Source: Streptomyces rugosispiralis (GTDB lineage: Bacteria; Actinomycetota; Actinomycetes; Streptomycetales; Streptomycetaceae). Taken from it: DNA of 64,000 nt. The DNA is taken from positions 1-64,000 of the forward strand of contig NZ_JANIAA010000016.1 in NCBI RefSeq assembly GCF_024505145.1. The letters run 5' to 3'. The first letter of the stretch is position 1. Each line of letters begins with the position of its first letter. The notes below the pieces were generated by a model, which worked only from the letters and a program-made list of their open reading frames with translations, was not told where the DNA came from and ran no database searches. The position numbers were made by a program, and so were the translations under genes. Shown here one piece after another: positions 51,101 to 54,900 of this stretch.

Positions 51101-51821
51101 GCTCGCGCTGTTCGACGCGACCCGCGATCTCGACGGTGCCGTCCTGGTGCCCATGACGATGGACATGGCGTCGGTGGGCGAGCACGTACCCGCGCTGCTG
51201 CGCGGGCTGGTGCGGGCACCCGCGCGCCGGGCCGCGGAGGCGGGCGCCGCGAGCACCACGGCCGACCCGGCCGCCGAGCTCAAGCAGCACCTGGCCGGGA
51301 AGTCCGAGACGGAGCGCGAGCGCATCCTGGTGGACCTGGTGTGCGACCAGGTGGCCGTCGTCCTGGGCTACGCGTCGGGACAGGCGATCGAACCCGGACA
51401 CGCCTTCAAGGACCTGGGCTTCGACTCCCTGTCGGCCGTCGAGCTGCGCAACCGGCTCAACGCGATCACCGGAACGCGCCTGCCGGCGACCCTGGTGTTC
51501 GACTACCCGACCCCGGCGTCGCTCGGGCGATTCCTGCGGGACGAGGTCACCCCGGCGGACGGGCCCGCGACCGAGCCCGTCTTCGGAGAACTCGACCGGC
51601 TGGAATCCACCTTGTCGGCGCTCGAATCCGACAGCGAGACGCACGCCCAGATCATGGCGCGGCTCCAGGGGCTGGTGGCCAAGTGGTCCGCCGGCGGTAC
51701 CGGGCAGGTGTCCGGCACCGCGACGGCCCTGGACGACGACATGGACGACGACAGCGAGATCGAATCGGCAACCGCCGACGAGATCTTCAAACTCATCGAC
51801 GACGAATTCGGAAATTCCTGA
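27021..51821 (+). CDS. PKS-4: giant pentamodular polyketide synthase (W6-W10)
   Basis: This 8266-residue protein carries out five chain extensions and is by far the largest gene in the window. The order is: docking helix (1-33); W6 KS-AT-KR-ACP (KS Cys 206, AT Ser 661, KR Tyr 1353, ACP Ser 1522); W7 KS-AT-KR-ACP (1756, 2213, 2907, 3073); W8 KS-AT-DH-ACP (KS Cys 3305, AT Ser 3760, DH His 4076, ACP Ser 4444); W9 KS-AT-KR-ACP (4676, 5127, 5844, 6011); W10 KS-AT-DH-ER-KR-ACP (KS Cys 6245, AT Ser 6702, DH His 7013, ER NADPH motif near 7637, KR Tyr 7967, ACP Ser 8136); and a C-terminal docking region (ADEIFKLIDDEFGNS). Two basic low-complexity segments occur, in W8 (near residues 4370-4385) and W10 (near 7346-7365). 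W8 lacks a KR, so a ketone should remain at that position. Confidence 0.97.
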   Translation: MVNEDRLRDYLKRVTADLHQARQRLRELEAGEQEPIAIVAMSCRFPGGVGSPEDLWRLVAGGGDAISDFPTDRGWDVDGMYDPDPESSGTFYSREGGFLHDVADFDAGFFGISPREALAMDPQQRLLLETSWEAFERAGIAPGSVKGRRGGVFVGASTSGYGVDVDDLPEEVEGHLLTGTSTSVVSGRIAYTFGLEGPAVTVDTACSSSLVALHLAAQALRQGECDLALAGGVTVMSSPSAFVEFSRQRGLAPDGRCKPYADAADGTGWSEGVGMLLVERLSDARRHGHPVLAVVRGSAINQDGASNGLTAPNGPSQQRVIRDALSSARLAASDVDVVEGHGTGTSLGDPIEAQALLATYGQERPEGRPLWLGALKSNIGHTQAAAGVAGVIKMVMAMRHGTLPRTLHVDEPSRQVDWSAGEVRLLTEAVEWPETGQPRRAGVSAFGVSGTNAHAIIEQAPPVEDEAEASPVSDGDTGVATWLLSGRDSDALRAQAARLKAFLLERAELGASDVGHSLVATRSMFEHRAVVSGANRTELLAGLEAVAAGEVAPGVLRGVAGTAVKTAFLFSGQGAQRLGMGRELYDGFPVFAQALDEVCAHLDVVLDRPLREVVFAAEGSADAGLLDQTAFTQPALFAIEVALFRLLEHFGVTPDVLIGHSIGEIAAAHVAGVLSLEDACTLVAARGRLMQALPEGGAMVAVQASEEEISGSLAGREAEVSIAAVNGPTSVVIAGDEAAVLEIAAQWSEQGRKTSRLKVSHAFHSPRMDAMLDDFRRVVRGLSFQAPTLALVSNVTGEPAGAEEISSPDYWVRHVREAVRFADGIRSLDAQGVTAYLEVGPDGVLSAMARDCLTTESASAPVVVPVLRKGRPDAQALMAALTEAHVHGVTVNWEQVFDGRGARKVELPTYPFQRQRYWLAGTSAVSGGSAADSVDARFWDAVEREDLEALAEALDVDGGGSLGELLPALSSYRRQQRDRATVDGWRYRISWKPVSETPAATLSGTWLVIVPASGADDTFAESACAALQRHGADVVRVAVDEDDLAPGVLTGRLRDIAADLPGIGGVLSLVGVDERPCAEHPVVSRGLALTLTLVRALAGADIETRLWSATRGAVSVGRSDQLTSPAQAEVWGLGRVAAMEHPRIWGGLVDLPGTLDERAAARLAWALSAEGGEDQVALRGSGAYARRLSRVTVGNESAERGWRPRGSVLITGGTGALGAHVARWVVREGAEHVVLTSRRGPAAEGAAELRAELEELGAQVTVAACDAADRDALAAVLAAIPERYPLSAVVHAAGILDDGVLDGLTVDQLAATLTAKVAGARHLHELTEGLPLDAFVLFSSFAGVVGSAGQAAYAAANAYLDALAQQRRAQGLAATAVAWGPWADGGMAASGRAGERFRGGPLPPMAPSLAVDVLRWAVGHDEAALAVADIDWTGMASMLSAGPSALVSDIPEARELLAATGGAAAQSGAGHDLRAQLAGQTDAEQRALLLDLVRTHAAAVLGHFSADSVEPGRAFRDHGFDSLTAIELRNRLDMATGLRLPATLVFDYPTAEVLADHLRAELAGSHAEAALSTMSHGVRPEDDDPIAIVAMSCRFPGGVETPQDLWRLLAEGGDGIAGFPGDRGWDVEGMYHPDPEHPGTFYAREGGFLYGAPQFDPGFFGISPREAVAMDPQQRLLLETSWEAFENAGVKPASLRGTRTGVFVGTNGQDYSTIMLDAPEDFAGHVGTGSAASVVSGRISYTFGLEGPAMTVDTACSSSLVALHLAAQALRQGECDLALAGGVSVMSTPGAFVEFSRQRGLAPDGRCKPFAEDADGTGWSEGVGMLLVERLSDARRNGHQVLAIVRGSAVNQDGASNGLTAPNGPSQQRVIRQALESAGLSAAEVDAVEAHGTGTTLGDPIEAQALLATYGQGRPEGRPLWLGAIKSNIGHTQAAAGVAGVIKMVMAMRAGVLPRTLHVDEPSRQVDWSAGEVRLLTEATEWPETGQPRRAGISSFGLSGTNAHTILEQAPDLEEAMAPEAAGPEASVSTAVVPWLVSGQSREALRAQAERLHGHVAARDDIGVPDVGHTLASRSEFEHRAVLVGEDRETLLRGLRAVAEGGIASGVVQGQAVPGGKSAFLFSGQGAQRLGMGRELYEAFPVFARALDEVCAHLDLLLERPLREVVFAAEGSADAGLLDQTAFTQPALFAIEVALFRLVEHWGVTPDVLIGHSIGEIAAAHVAGVFSLEDACALVAARGRLMQALPEGGAMVAVEASEEEISGSLAGRAAEVSIAAVNGPASVVIAGDEGAALEIAAQWAEQGRKTRRLKVSHAFHSPRMDAMLDDFRDVVTGLSFQAPSIALVSNVTGEAANADDVCSPEYWVRHVREAVRFADGMRALNAQGVTRFLEIGPDGVLSAMARDCLTAEEASASVVVPVLRKDRPEAQALMSALAELHVHGGSVEWESVLAGRGARMVELPTYAFQRERYWPEVSLSLNGWGTPGAVDSVDARFWEVVERQDLESLAGALAIDSEAPLSAVLPALSAYHRSTRDQSTIDGWRYRVSWKPVADVTGGSLSGTWLVVVPASRAEDELVPGVVAGLERHGAGVVSLVLDERDLDTDVLAERLREAAAEAPELGGVLSLLALDEEPCPEHPALSGGLALTLSLVRAMVEAGVETSLWSGTRGAVSVGRSERLTSPTQAMVWALGRTAALELSPLWGGLVDLPESLDERAVARLVGVVSAGNGEDQVAVRGSGVFVRRLARSAAAVGEETSWRARGTVLVTGGTGALGSQVARWLARSGAEHLVLTSRRGSDAPGAAELSAELEALGARVTVAACDVADREQLAAVLDAVPEEYPLTAVVHAAGANGAGPLAETGLADVAAVVSGKVAGAVNLDALLGDRELDAFVVFSSIAGVWGSGGQAAYGAANAYLDALVEERRARGLAGTAVAWGPWAEGGMAAGDDGLARRGLSAMAPGLAIAALRGAVAGDDGVVTVADVDWERFAPAFTIGRPSPLLGDLPEVQQALANAGNTEGTGTGSALRERLTGLTEAEIDRTLLDLVRAHAAAVLGFSGAEAVEPARAFKELGFDSLTAVEFRNRLNAETGLVLPATLVFDYPSATVLADHLRAEVLGTRGAVATPSAVLAPVDDDPIAIVGMSCRFPGGVRSPEELWNLVAAGTDAITDFPSDRGWDVDGMYDPDPESLGTFYAREGGFLDGVGEFDAAFFGISPREALAMDPQQRLLLETSWEAFERAGIDPASLRGSQIGVYVGAATSGYGMGLNEIPEGLEGQLLTGSATSVVSGRISYTLGLEGPALTVDTACSSSLVALHQAAQAVRQGECSMALAGGVTVMTSPAAFVEFSRQRGLAPDGRCKPFADAADGTGWSEGVGMLLVERLSDARRNGHQVLAVVRGSAVNQDGASNGLTAPNGPSQQRVIRQALANAQLSPADVQVIEAHGTGTTLGDPIEAQALLATYGQERPEDLPLWLGSIKSNIGHTQAAAGVAGVIKMVMAMRHGVLPRTLHVDQPSSEVDWSAGEVRLLTEAAAWPETEQPRRAGISAFGVSGTNAHTIIEQAPVHDEAEPAPAAPADDHGMAPWVLSARSPEALRAQAERLRAHLSEGAGSGVLDIAESLVATRSVFEHRAVLLGTDHDTLLRGLETVAAGDDAPGVVQGQAATAGKTAFLFTGQGAQRLGMGRELYDAFPVFARALDEVCARLDMVLDRPLREVMFAAEGSADAELLDQTAFTQPALFAVEVALFRLLEHWGIAPDVLIGHSIGEIAAAHVAGVFSLEDACTLVAARGRLMQALPAGGAMVAIEASEEEIAASLAGRAAELSIAAVNGPTAVVIAGDEGAALEIAAQWAERGRKTRRLRVSHAFHSPHMDAMLDEFRTVVSGLTFQAPSIALISNVTGEQAGAEEVCSPEYWARHVRETVRFRNGVRALEAQGVTAYIEVGPDGVLSAMAQDCLTEPADDIAAEDTPAPLLVPVLRKDRPETQALVAALAEMHVHGETVDWRPFFAGRGARRVDLPTYAFQHQRYWLESGTAAGDAAAFGLDPADHPLLGGAVPLAGADGLVFTGTLSLRTQPWLADHVLRGEAVLATAALVELAIRAGDEVGLGQVEELVIQAPLVLPRGGGVQIQLVLGEEDESGTRSLEMYSRMAEPDGEDEWICHASGVLAPEPDDAATAEGAARFDSTTWPPPGAERVDVDGLYDRLADDGLGYGPSFRGLRAVWQREDEVFAEVSLAEESVADAQRFGLHPALLDAALQPLGLGVLDGVGRGRMLFSLAGVSLYAAGAAALRVRLARTGPETLSLAAVDGAGEAVLSADALTLRQIATEQPETTAPDTAGTGTSPEVTAPVEETLPVEESAPVEETVPVEQTSAKPSRRRKTTRRTAKRGAGSESGPLAALRERLTGLSEPEQDRVLLDVIRTHVAAVLGHASADAVQGSQAFKDLGFSSLTAVEFRNRVSKATGLRLPATAVFDYPTPAELAKFTRAEVLGTLTGARRPVPVAVAANDDPIVIVGMSCRYPGGVTTPEGLWDLVAQGRDGISPFPTDRGWDVENLYDPDPDEPGKCYTQEGGFLHNASQFDPAFFGISPREALAMDPQQRLLLETSWEALERAGIDPVSAKGSQTGVFAGVTYQDYGGLLVGSQESVEGLVGTGVSPSVLSGRISYALGLEGPALTVDTACSSSLVALHLAWQALRQGECSLALAGGVTVMSTPMSLIEFSRQRALASDGRSKPFSAAADGASWAEGVGMLVLERLSDARRNGHEVLAVVRGSAVNQDGASNGLTAPNGPSQQRVIRQALANARLSAAEVDAVEAHGTGTTLGDPIEAQALLATYGQERPEGEPLLLGAIKSNIGHSQAAAGVGGVIKMVMAMRHGVLPKTLHLDEPSPHVDWTEGDVELLAEARPWPETGRPRRAGVSAFGMSGTNVHTILEQAPEVEAAEVAEVEIADGPVTWVVAGKSNDAVLAQAERLREFVAERPELRAADVAHSLATTRSAFQYRAAVTGTGREELLERLAAVAQGAKAPGVVRASAVEAPGRSVFVFPGQGAQWMGMAVGLLESSPVFAAAIGECETALSAYVDWSLTEVLRGVEGAPGFDRVDVVQPVLFAVMVSLAKLWRSVGVEPDAVMGHSQGEIAAACVAGALSLEDAAKVVTLRSQAIAAGLAGRGGMVSVGLSADAARERIAAWDGAISVAAVNGPGSVVVSGDPGALDEMVAQLEGEEVRVRRVPVDYASHSAHVEAIHEELLKVLADLEPRSSEVPFYSTVTGELVDTAGLDAEYWYRNLRQTVELEATTRTLLGTGHGVFIEVSPHPVLTLPVQQTVESAAAQAVVVGTLRRDEGGPERFLTSIAELHVNGADVDWRKVFAGHGARQIDLPTYAFQRQRYWPRPAEDATFGNAPVSEADSVDARFWEAVEREDLEGLAQTLELDGEAPLSAVLPALSSYRRGRRDRSTVDNWRYRINWKPLIDQPSSGSDEERGAPITGTWVVVVPPVDTARELAERIARDVERHGARMVRIDLDEAEPERSSLVELIRAAAPGTPAADGSGQQGKPAIDGVLSLLALDEAALAEHSGVPRGFAATVALVQALSDIDIDVPLWLATTGAVSVGRSDRVGSVKQSLVWGLGRVVGLEYAQRWGGLVDLPESPDAIDERALNRLVGLIGRSGDEDQVAVRATGVFGRRLVRAPLGDTRPARTWQPRGSVLITGGTGAIGGRLARWLVRGGAEHLVLTSRRGLDAPGAAELRDELTALGARVTIAACDAADRGALRELLDGLPAEYPLTAVVHAAGVLDDGLIDTLTVPRTQGVFRPKVDAVVNLHELTQDLDLSAFILFSSYAGTVGGTGQGSYAAANAFLDALAQQRRAQGLAATSVAWGAWGGGGLVNDATAAQLKRQGMPALAPELAVDALQQALDHEEADITVADVDWERYAPGFAAARPRPLLNELPEVRQALEEAEAELGAASAGLAARLQGLSAAERTAEVLDLVRSHAAEAIGYPSADSVEPDRAFRDIGFDSLTAVELRNGLGMASGVNLPITVAFDYPTPTALAEFLLGEVLGTAPAPVDDLPVVTGTVVDDDPIVIVSMSCRFPGGVRTPEDLWRLVSEGSDVISAYPTNRGWDLDELYDPDPENSGTSYSSGGGFVYDADEFDPQFFGIAPREALTIDPQQRLLLETSWEVFERAGIDPTSLKGSRTGVFAGSNGQDYIGLLLTAPGGPEGYLGTGNAASVVSGRISYTFGLEGPAVTVDTACSSSLVALHMAVQSLRQGECSLALAGGVTIMSSPGSFVDFSRQKGLSSDGRCKAFAASADGTGWSEGVGVLLLERLSDARRNGHPVMAIVRGSAINQDGASNGITAPNGPSQQRVIRQALASADLAAHQIQAVEAHGTGTRLGDPIEAQALLATYGQGRPEDQPLWLGSIKSNLGHTQAAAGVAGIIKMVMAMRAGVLPKTLHVDEPTPHVDWTAGEVRLLTAPTAWPENGEPRRAGISSFGISGTNAHTIIEQAPEPEAVERVRTDDAPSTDAEALPWPVTGKGAEALRAQARNLHDHVTAHPELDLNDVGYALATTRSVFDHRAVLLSGDRDGLLSGLEAIASGATAPGVIQGSVGTAGKTAFLFSGQGAQRPGMGRELYDAFPVFARALDEVCAHLDVLLDRPLQEVMFAVEGSADAELLNQTAFTQPALFAIEVALFRLLERWGVTADVLIGHSVGEVAAAHVAGVLSLEDACALIAARGRLMQALPEGGAMVAIQASEEEIAVSLAGRETEVSIAAVNGPTAVVIAGDEAAALEIAGQWEQEGRKTRRLKVSHAFHSPRMDAMLDDFRDVVSGLSFQAPSISLVSNLTGASAGAAEVCAPEYWVRHVREAVRFADGVRALEKLGVTSFLEVGPDGVLTAMAQDCLVTDEAGGDLTLVPALRKNRPEAQALTTALAELHVHGTTVNWSTAFAGRDVRQVELPTYAFQRQRYWPKAPGPMTGDVASAGLSSPNHPLLGAGVELAGSDGFLFTSRLSVQSQPWLADHAIGGMALFPGTGFLELAIRAADQVGSGRVEEVTLATPMVLPENEPVQVQLWVGDTDETGYRSLSLYSRSANASSDEPWTQHAAGALAPAGPEPSFDLSAWPPANAEALDISDFYERFAATGFAYGPVFQGLQAAWRSGDDVYVEVSLGEKHASDAADFGLHPALLDAAVQAVTFVALEDVGLSRLPFSWSGVSLHAGGASTLRVRLSQLGPDSISLAVADGTGRPVASIESLVLRPVSVEQIESARTSAFRDSLFTLDWTPVPATAPAEAAAAKWAVVGTDHYGLAAGAIAGAEVTAYADLDALGAAIDGGAAAPEAVLVSYAPGLDDEAAQGKPKSKAKGKGKSKGRAKRGLEPAGAIHAVTHHTLGMIQGWLGDRRFDSSRLVFVTSGAMAPEDREETPDMIHAPLWGMVRSAQSENPNCFVLVDLDPREPAEASKAALPAVLATDEPQAVVREGTVLGQRMARVSSGTALLPPAGIREWRLDMHAKGTLENLALLPCPDAAEALRENEIRVEMRAAGVNFRDVLNALGMYPGEAGPLGGEGAGTVTEVGPGVTDLAPGDRVMGIFGGSFGPVAITDRRVVARIPDDWTFEQAASTPIVFLTAYYAMVDLGDLQAGQSVLVHSAAGGVGMATLQLARHLGAEVFGTASEGKWDTLRSLGLDDEHIASSRTLDFEKRFFDVTGGRGMDVVLDSLAREFVDAGLRLLPRGGRFLEMGKTDIRVPEEVAAEYSGVSYQAFDLMEAGPDRIHEMWGELISLFESGVLRPLPVRTWDVRRAPDAFRFIGQARHTGKVALTIPRTLDGPGTVLITGGTGGLGALLARHLVVEHKVERLVLTSRRGLEAPGAAELAAELAGLGAEAQVVACDVTDRASVESLLTGIGSEHPLSAVVHAAGVLDDGVVESLTPERVDKVLRPKVDAALHLHELTRDLDLAAFILYSSVSGTFGGSGQANYAAGNAFMDALAQHRRAEGLPAASLVWGPWTQDGGMTTELADADVSRMTRTGMVALTPEAGLALFDATRDLDGAVLVPMTMDMASVGEHVPALLRGLVRAPARRAAEAGAASTTADPAAELKQHLAGKSETERERILVDLVCDQVAVVLGYASGQAIEPGHAFKDLGFDSLSAVELRNRLNAITGTRLPATLVFDYPTPASLGRFLRDEVTPADGPATEPVFGELDRLESTLSALESDSETHAQIMARLQGLVAKWSAGGTGQVSGTATALDDDMDDDSEIESATADEIFKLIDDEFGNS
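27120..31710 (+). other. Module W6: KS-AT(malonyl)-KR(B)-ACP
   Basis: The KS Cys is at 27636-27638. One His motif reads EGHGTGT rather than EAHGTGT, with the His kept. The AT has Ser at 29001-29003 and HAFH at 29301-29312, so it is malonyl-type. The KR has an NADPH motif near 30636, LDD near 30907 and Tyr at 31077-31079, so it is B-type. The ACP serine is at 31584-31586 in the variant DHGFDSL. The hydroxyl made here is the only one placed to close a six-membered hemiketal with the ketone left by W8. Confidence 0.92.
31770..36365 (+). other. Module W7: KS-AT(malonyl)-KR(A)-ACP
   Basis: The KS Cys is at 32286-32288. The AT has Ser at 33657-33659 and HAFH at 33957-33968, so it is malonyl-type. 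The KR lacks LDD (it reads GANGAGPLAE) and has Trp at 35715-35717 eight residues before Tyr 35739-35741, so it is A-type. The ACP serine is at 36237-36239. Its KR structural region contains the 116-base exact repeat shared with W3. Confidence 0.93.
34683..34798 (+). repeat. 116-base exact repeat in KR structural subdomain, copy 2 of 2
   Basis: This stretch is identical to 15715-15830 in module W3. Both are in A-type KR modules. Confidence 0.9.
36417..40480 (+). other. Module W8: KS-AT(malonyl)-degenerate DH-ACP, no KR
   Basis: The KS (Cys 36933-36935) and the AT (Ser 38298-38300, HAFH 38598-38609) look functional and malonyl-specific. A DH-like domain spans about 39130-39990. Its His (39246-39248), Asp (39765-39767, DAALQ) and YGPSF are kept. 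However, the Pro of HxxxGxxxxP is Ala (39273-39275) and the LPFSW motif has decayed to LFSLAG. No KR or dimerization element follows, so there is no beta-hydroxyl for a DH to act on. A low-complexity linker (39990-40190) leads directly to the ACP. The ACP motif is GFSSL, with Ser (40347-40349) in place of the usual Asp before the carrier Ser (40350-40352). The expected outcome is an unreduced beta-ketone. Confidence 0.9.
40050..40121 (+). repeat. Four 18-base tandem repeats coding PVEE(T/S)x in the W8 linker
   Basis: Four in-frame units start at 40050, 40068, 40086 and 40104, coding PVEETL, PVEESA, PVEETV and PVEQTS. A strongly basic stretch (SRRRKTTRRTAKRG, about 40131-40173) follows at once, before the ACP. 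The acidic-then-basic design is unlike the Ala/Pro-rich linkers elsewhere in these proteins. Confidence 0.9.
40530..45180 (+). other. Module W9: KS-AT(methylmalonyl)-KR(B)-ACP
   Basis: This KS (Cys 41046-41048) has to accept the ketone-bearing chain from W8. The AT has Ser at 42399-42401 (GHSQGE) and YASH at 42702-42713, so it is methylmalonyl-type. The dimerization element starts near 43227. The KR has its NADPH motif near 44109, LDD near 44380 and Tyr at 44550-44552, so it is B-type. The ACP serine is at 45051-45053. The predicted unit is CHOH-CH(CH3). Confidence 0.93.
42114..42880 (+). repeat. Methylmalonyl-AT segment, copy 2 of 3
   Basis: This segment is near-identical at protein level to the W2 and W11 ATs. 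It shares long DNA stretches with W11, for example around 42496-42540 and 53925-53971. It has more synonymous changes than the W2/W11 pair. Confidence 0.8.
45237..51550 (+). other. Module W10: KS-AT(malonyl)-DH-ER-KR(B)-ACP, fully reducing
   Basis: The KS Cys is at 45753-45755. The AT has Ser at 47124-47126 and HAFH at 47424-47435, so it is malonyl-type. The DH (about 47943-48785) is intact, with His 48057-48059 in HAIGGMALFP, Asp 48555-48557 (DAAVQ), YGPVF and LPFSW. The KR structural subdomain (about 48820-49480) carries a lysine-rich insert. The ER (about 49500-50450) has the substrate-side motif VNFRDVL and the NADPH motif AAGGVGMAT near 49936. The catalytic KR (NADPH motif near 50480, LDD near 50748, Tyr 50919-50921) is B-type. 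The ACP serine is at 51426-51428. The predicted unit is CH2-CH2. Confidence 0.94.
49056..49115 (+). repeat. Lysine-rich low-complexity insert in W10
   Basis: An in-frame run of Lys/Gly/Ser/Ala codons (GKPKSKAKGKGKSKGRAKRG) sits in the structural half of the KR, between SYAPGLDDEAA and EPAGAIHAV. In the equivalent part of the W1 KR the polypeptide has no such run. Repeated AAG-GGC and AAG-AGC steps suggest growth by slippage. Confidence 0.9.
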
Positions 51822-51965
51822 CGTGGTGAGCTGGAACTCACAGAGTGTTTCAAGGGGCTGGGGATAGTGGCGGAAGACGAAAAACTCCTTGACTACCTCA
51901 AGAAGGTGACGGCTGACCTGCGTCAGGCTCGTCGGCGACTTCGACAGGTGGAGGAGCGGGACCGG
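51560..51965 (+). other. Docking junction PKS-4 to PKS-5, with 45-base intergenic gap
   Basis: The PKS-4 tail has FGELDRLESTLSAL, a second helix (RLQGLVAKWS), an acidic linker (DDDMDDDSE) and the end ADEIFKLIDDEFGNS. The PKS-5 head is EKLLDYLKKVTADLRQARRRL. The gap 51822-51866 contains a 5-bp inverted repeat (GTGAG 51826-51830, CTCAC 51837-51841), probably without function, and the ribosome binding site. Confidence 0.78.
51852..51857 (+). promoter_or_regulatory. Ribosome binding site of PKS-5
   Basis: AAGGGG lies 9 bases before the GTG start at 51867. The start gives a docking helix that aligns with PKS-4 and PKS-6. Confidence 0.65.
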
Positions 51966-54900
51966 GAGCCCATCGCCATCGTGGCGATGAGCTGCCGGTA
52001 CCCGGGGGGTGTGAAGACTCCGGAGGAGCTGTGGCGGCTCGTCGCCGAAGGCGGCGATGCCATCACCGAGTTCCCTCCGGACCGGGGCTGGGACGTCGAT
52101 GGCTTCTTCGACCCGGACTCGGAGCGTTCCGGCACCTTCTCCGTCCGTGAGGGCGGGTTCCTGGAGACCCCCGGCGACTTCGACCCCGGCTTCTTCTCCA
52201 TGAGCCCGCGGGAGGCGCTCGCCACCGACCCCCAGCAGCGGCTGCTGCTGGAAACCGCCTGGGAGGCGTTCGAGCGCGCCGGAATCGACCCGGCGTCGGT
52301 GCGGGGCAGCCAGGCCGGTGTGTTCGTCGGCGCCTCGCCCTCCGGCTACGGCGCCGGAGTGAGCGAGATGCCCGCGGACGTGGAGGGGTTGATGCTCGCG
52401 GGCAACGCCACCTCCGTGGTGTCCGGGCGGGTGGCCTACACCCTGGGCCTCGAGGGGCCCGCCGTCACGGTGGACACCGCGTGCTCGTCGTCGCTGGTGG
52501 CCCTGCACTGGGCCTGCCAGGCGCTCCGTCAGGAGGAGTGCTCACTCGCCCTGGCGGGCGGCGTCGCCGTCATGTTCACCCCCAGCATGTTCGTCGAGTT
52601 CAGCCGGCAGGGCGGGCTCGCTCCCGACGGGCGGTGCAAGGCGTTCGGCGCGGGCGCCGACGGCACCGGCTGGGCCGAGGGCGTGGGCCTGCTCCTCCTG
52701 GAGCGGCTCTCGGACGCCCGGCGCAACGGGCACCCGGTGCTGGCCGTCATCCGTGGCTCGGCCATCAACCAGGACGGTGCGAGCAACGGACTCACGGCGC
52801 CCAACGGCCCCTCGCAGCGGCGGGTGATCCGCCAGGCGCTCAAGAACGCGGGCCTGACGCCCGCCGATGTGGACGCGGTGGAGGCACACGGCACGGGTAC
52901 GTCGCTGGGTGACCCGATCGAGGCCCAGGCGCTGATGGCCACCTACGGCAAGGAGCGGCCGGAGGGGCGGCCGCTGTGGCTGGGCTCGCTGAAGTCCAAC
53001 CTCGGCCACTCCCAGGCCGCCGCCGGTGTCGGCGGGGTCATCAAGATGGTGATGGCCATACGGAACGGCGTTCTGCCCAAGACGCTCCACGCCGACGAGC
53101 CGTCCGCCCAGGTGGACTGGTCGGAGGGCGATATCCGGCTGCTGAACGAGTCCACCCCCTGGCCCGAGTCGGAGCAGCCTCGGCGGGCGGGCGTGTCCTC
53201 GTTCGGCATCAGCGGGACGAACGCCCACGCGATCCTGGAGCAGGCCCCGGAGGCCGAGGCGGCAGAGGACGTCGAGGCCGAGGCCGCCGATGGCCCGGTG
53301 GCCTGGGTGGTGTCCGGCCGGAGCGCGGCGGGTCTGCGGGCCCAGGCGGGCAGGCTGCGGGAGTTCGTGGCCGAGCGTCCCGAGCTGGGCGCCGCCGATG
53401 TGGCGTTCTCCCTGGTGGGGACGCGGTCGGTGTTCGAGCACCGTGGGGTGGTGACGGGAGCCGACCGCGAGGAACTCCTGGCGCGGCTGGGCGCGTTGGC
53501 CGGGGACGAGATCGCCTCGGGTGTGACGCGTGGTGTGGCGGACGTACGCGGCCGCTCGGTGTTCGTGTTCCCGGGTCAGGGGGCGCAGTGGGTGGGTATG
53601 GCGGTGGGCTTGCTGGAGTCCTCGCCGGTGTTCGCGGAGGCGGTCGGCGAGTGTGAGTCGGCCCTGTCCGCTTACGTGGACTGGTCGTTGACGGATGTGC
53701 TGCGCGGGGTTGAGGGTGCTCCCGGTTTTGACCGGGTGGATGTGGTGCAGCCGGTGTTGTTCGCGGTGATGGTGTCGCTGGCGAAGTTGTGGCGTTCGGT
53801 GGGTGTGGAGCCGGATGCGGTGATGGGTCATAGCCAGGGTGAGATCGCGGCGGCCTGCGTGGCGGGTGCGTTGTCGCTGGAGGATGCCGCGAAGGTGGTG
53901 ACCTTGCGGTCGCAGGCGATCGCGGCGGGTCTTGCCGGCCGTGGTGGCATGGTGTCGGTCGGCCTGTCGGCGGAGGCGGCCAGGGAGCGTATCGCCGCCT
54001 GGGACGGTGCGATATCCGTCGCCGCGGTGAACGGTCCGGGTTCTGTTGTGGTGTCGGGTGACCCGGGTGCGCTGGATGAGATGGTCGCCCAGTTGGAGGG
54101 CGAGGAGGTGCGGGTTCGCCGGGTTCCGGTGGACTACGCCTCGCACTCGGCGCATGTGGAGGCGATTCACGAGGAGCTGCTGAAGGTTCTGGCGGATTTG
54201 GAGCCGCGTTCGTCGGAGGTGCCGTTCTACTCGACGGTGACCGGTGAGCTGGTGGACACCGCCGGCCTGGACGCGGAGTACTGGTACCGCAACCTGCGGC
54301 AGACCGTCGAGCTGGAGGCCACCACCCGCGCACTCCTCGGCAAGGGACACGCGACCTTCATCGAGGTGAGCCCGCATCCGGTCCTCACCCTTCCGGTTCA
54401 GCAGACCGTGGAGTCCGCCGCGGCCCAGGCCGTGGTCGTCGGCACGCTGCGGCGTGACGAGGGCGGCCTGGAGCGGTTCCTGACCTCAGCCGCCGAGGTC
54501 TTCTCGCGTGGCAAGAAGGTCGATTGGCTCACCACACTGGAGGGCCGTGGCGCCCGCCGTGTCGAGCTGCCGACCTACGCCTTCCAGCGCGAGCGCTACT
54601 GGCTGGACGGCTTCGGCCTGCCGCCCGGTGGGAGCGCGGCCGATGTCACCGGCTCCGTCGACGCGCGGTTCTGGGACGTGGTGGAGCGCCAGGACCTGGA
54701 GTCGCTGGCGGGGACGCTGGCGGTCGACAGCGAGGCGCCGCTGAGCGCGGTGCTGCCCGCCCTGTCCGCGTATCACCGCAACAACCGCGACCAGTCCACG
54801 ATCGACGGCTGGCGCTATCGGGTGTCGTGGAAGCCGTTCTCCGACGTCGCCGACGGCTCGCTGTCGGGGACGTGGCTGGTGGTGGTTCCGGCGTCCCGTG

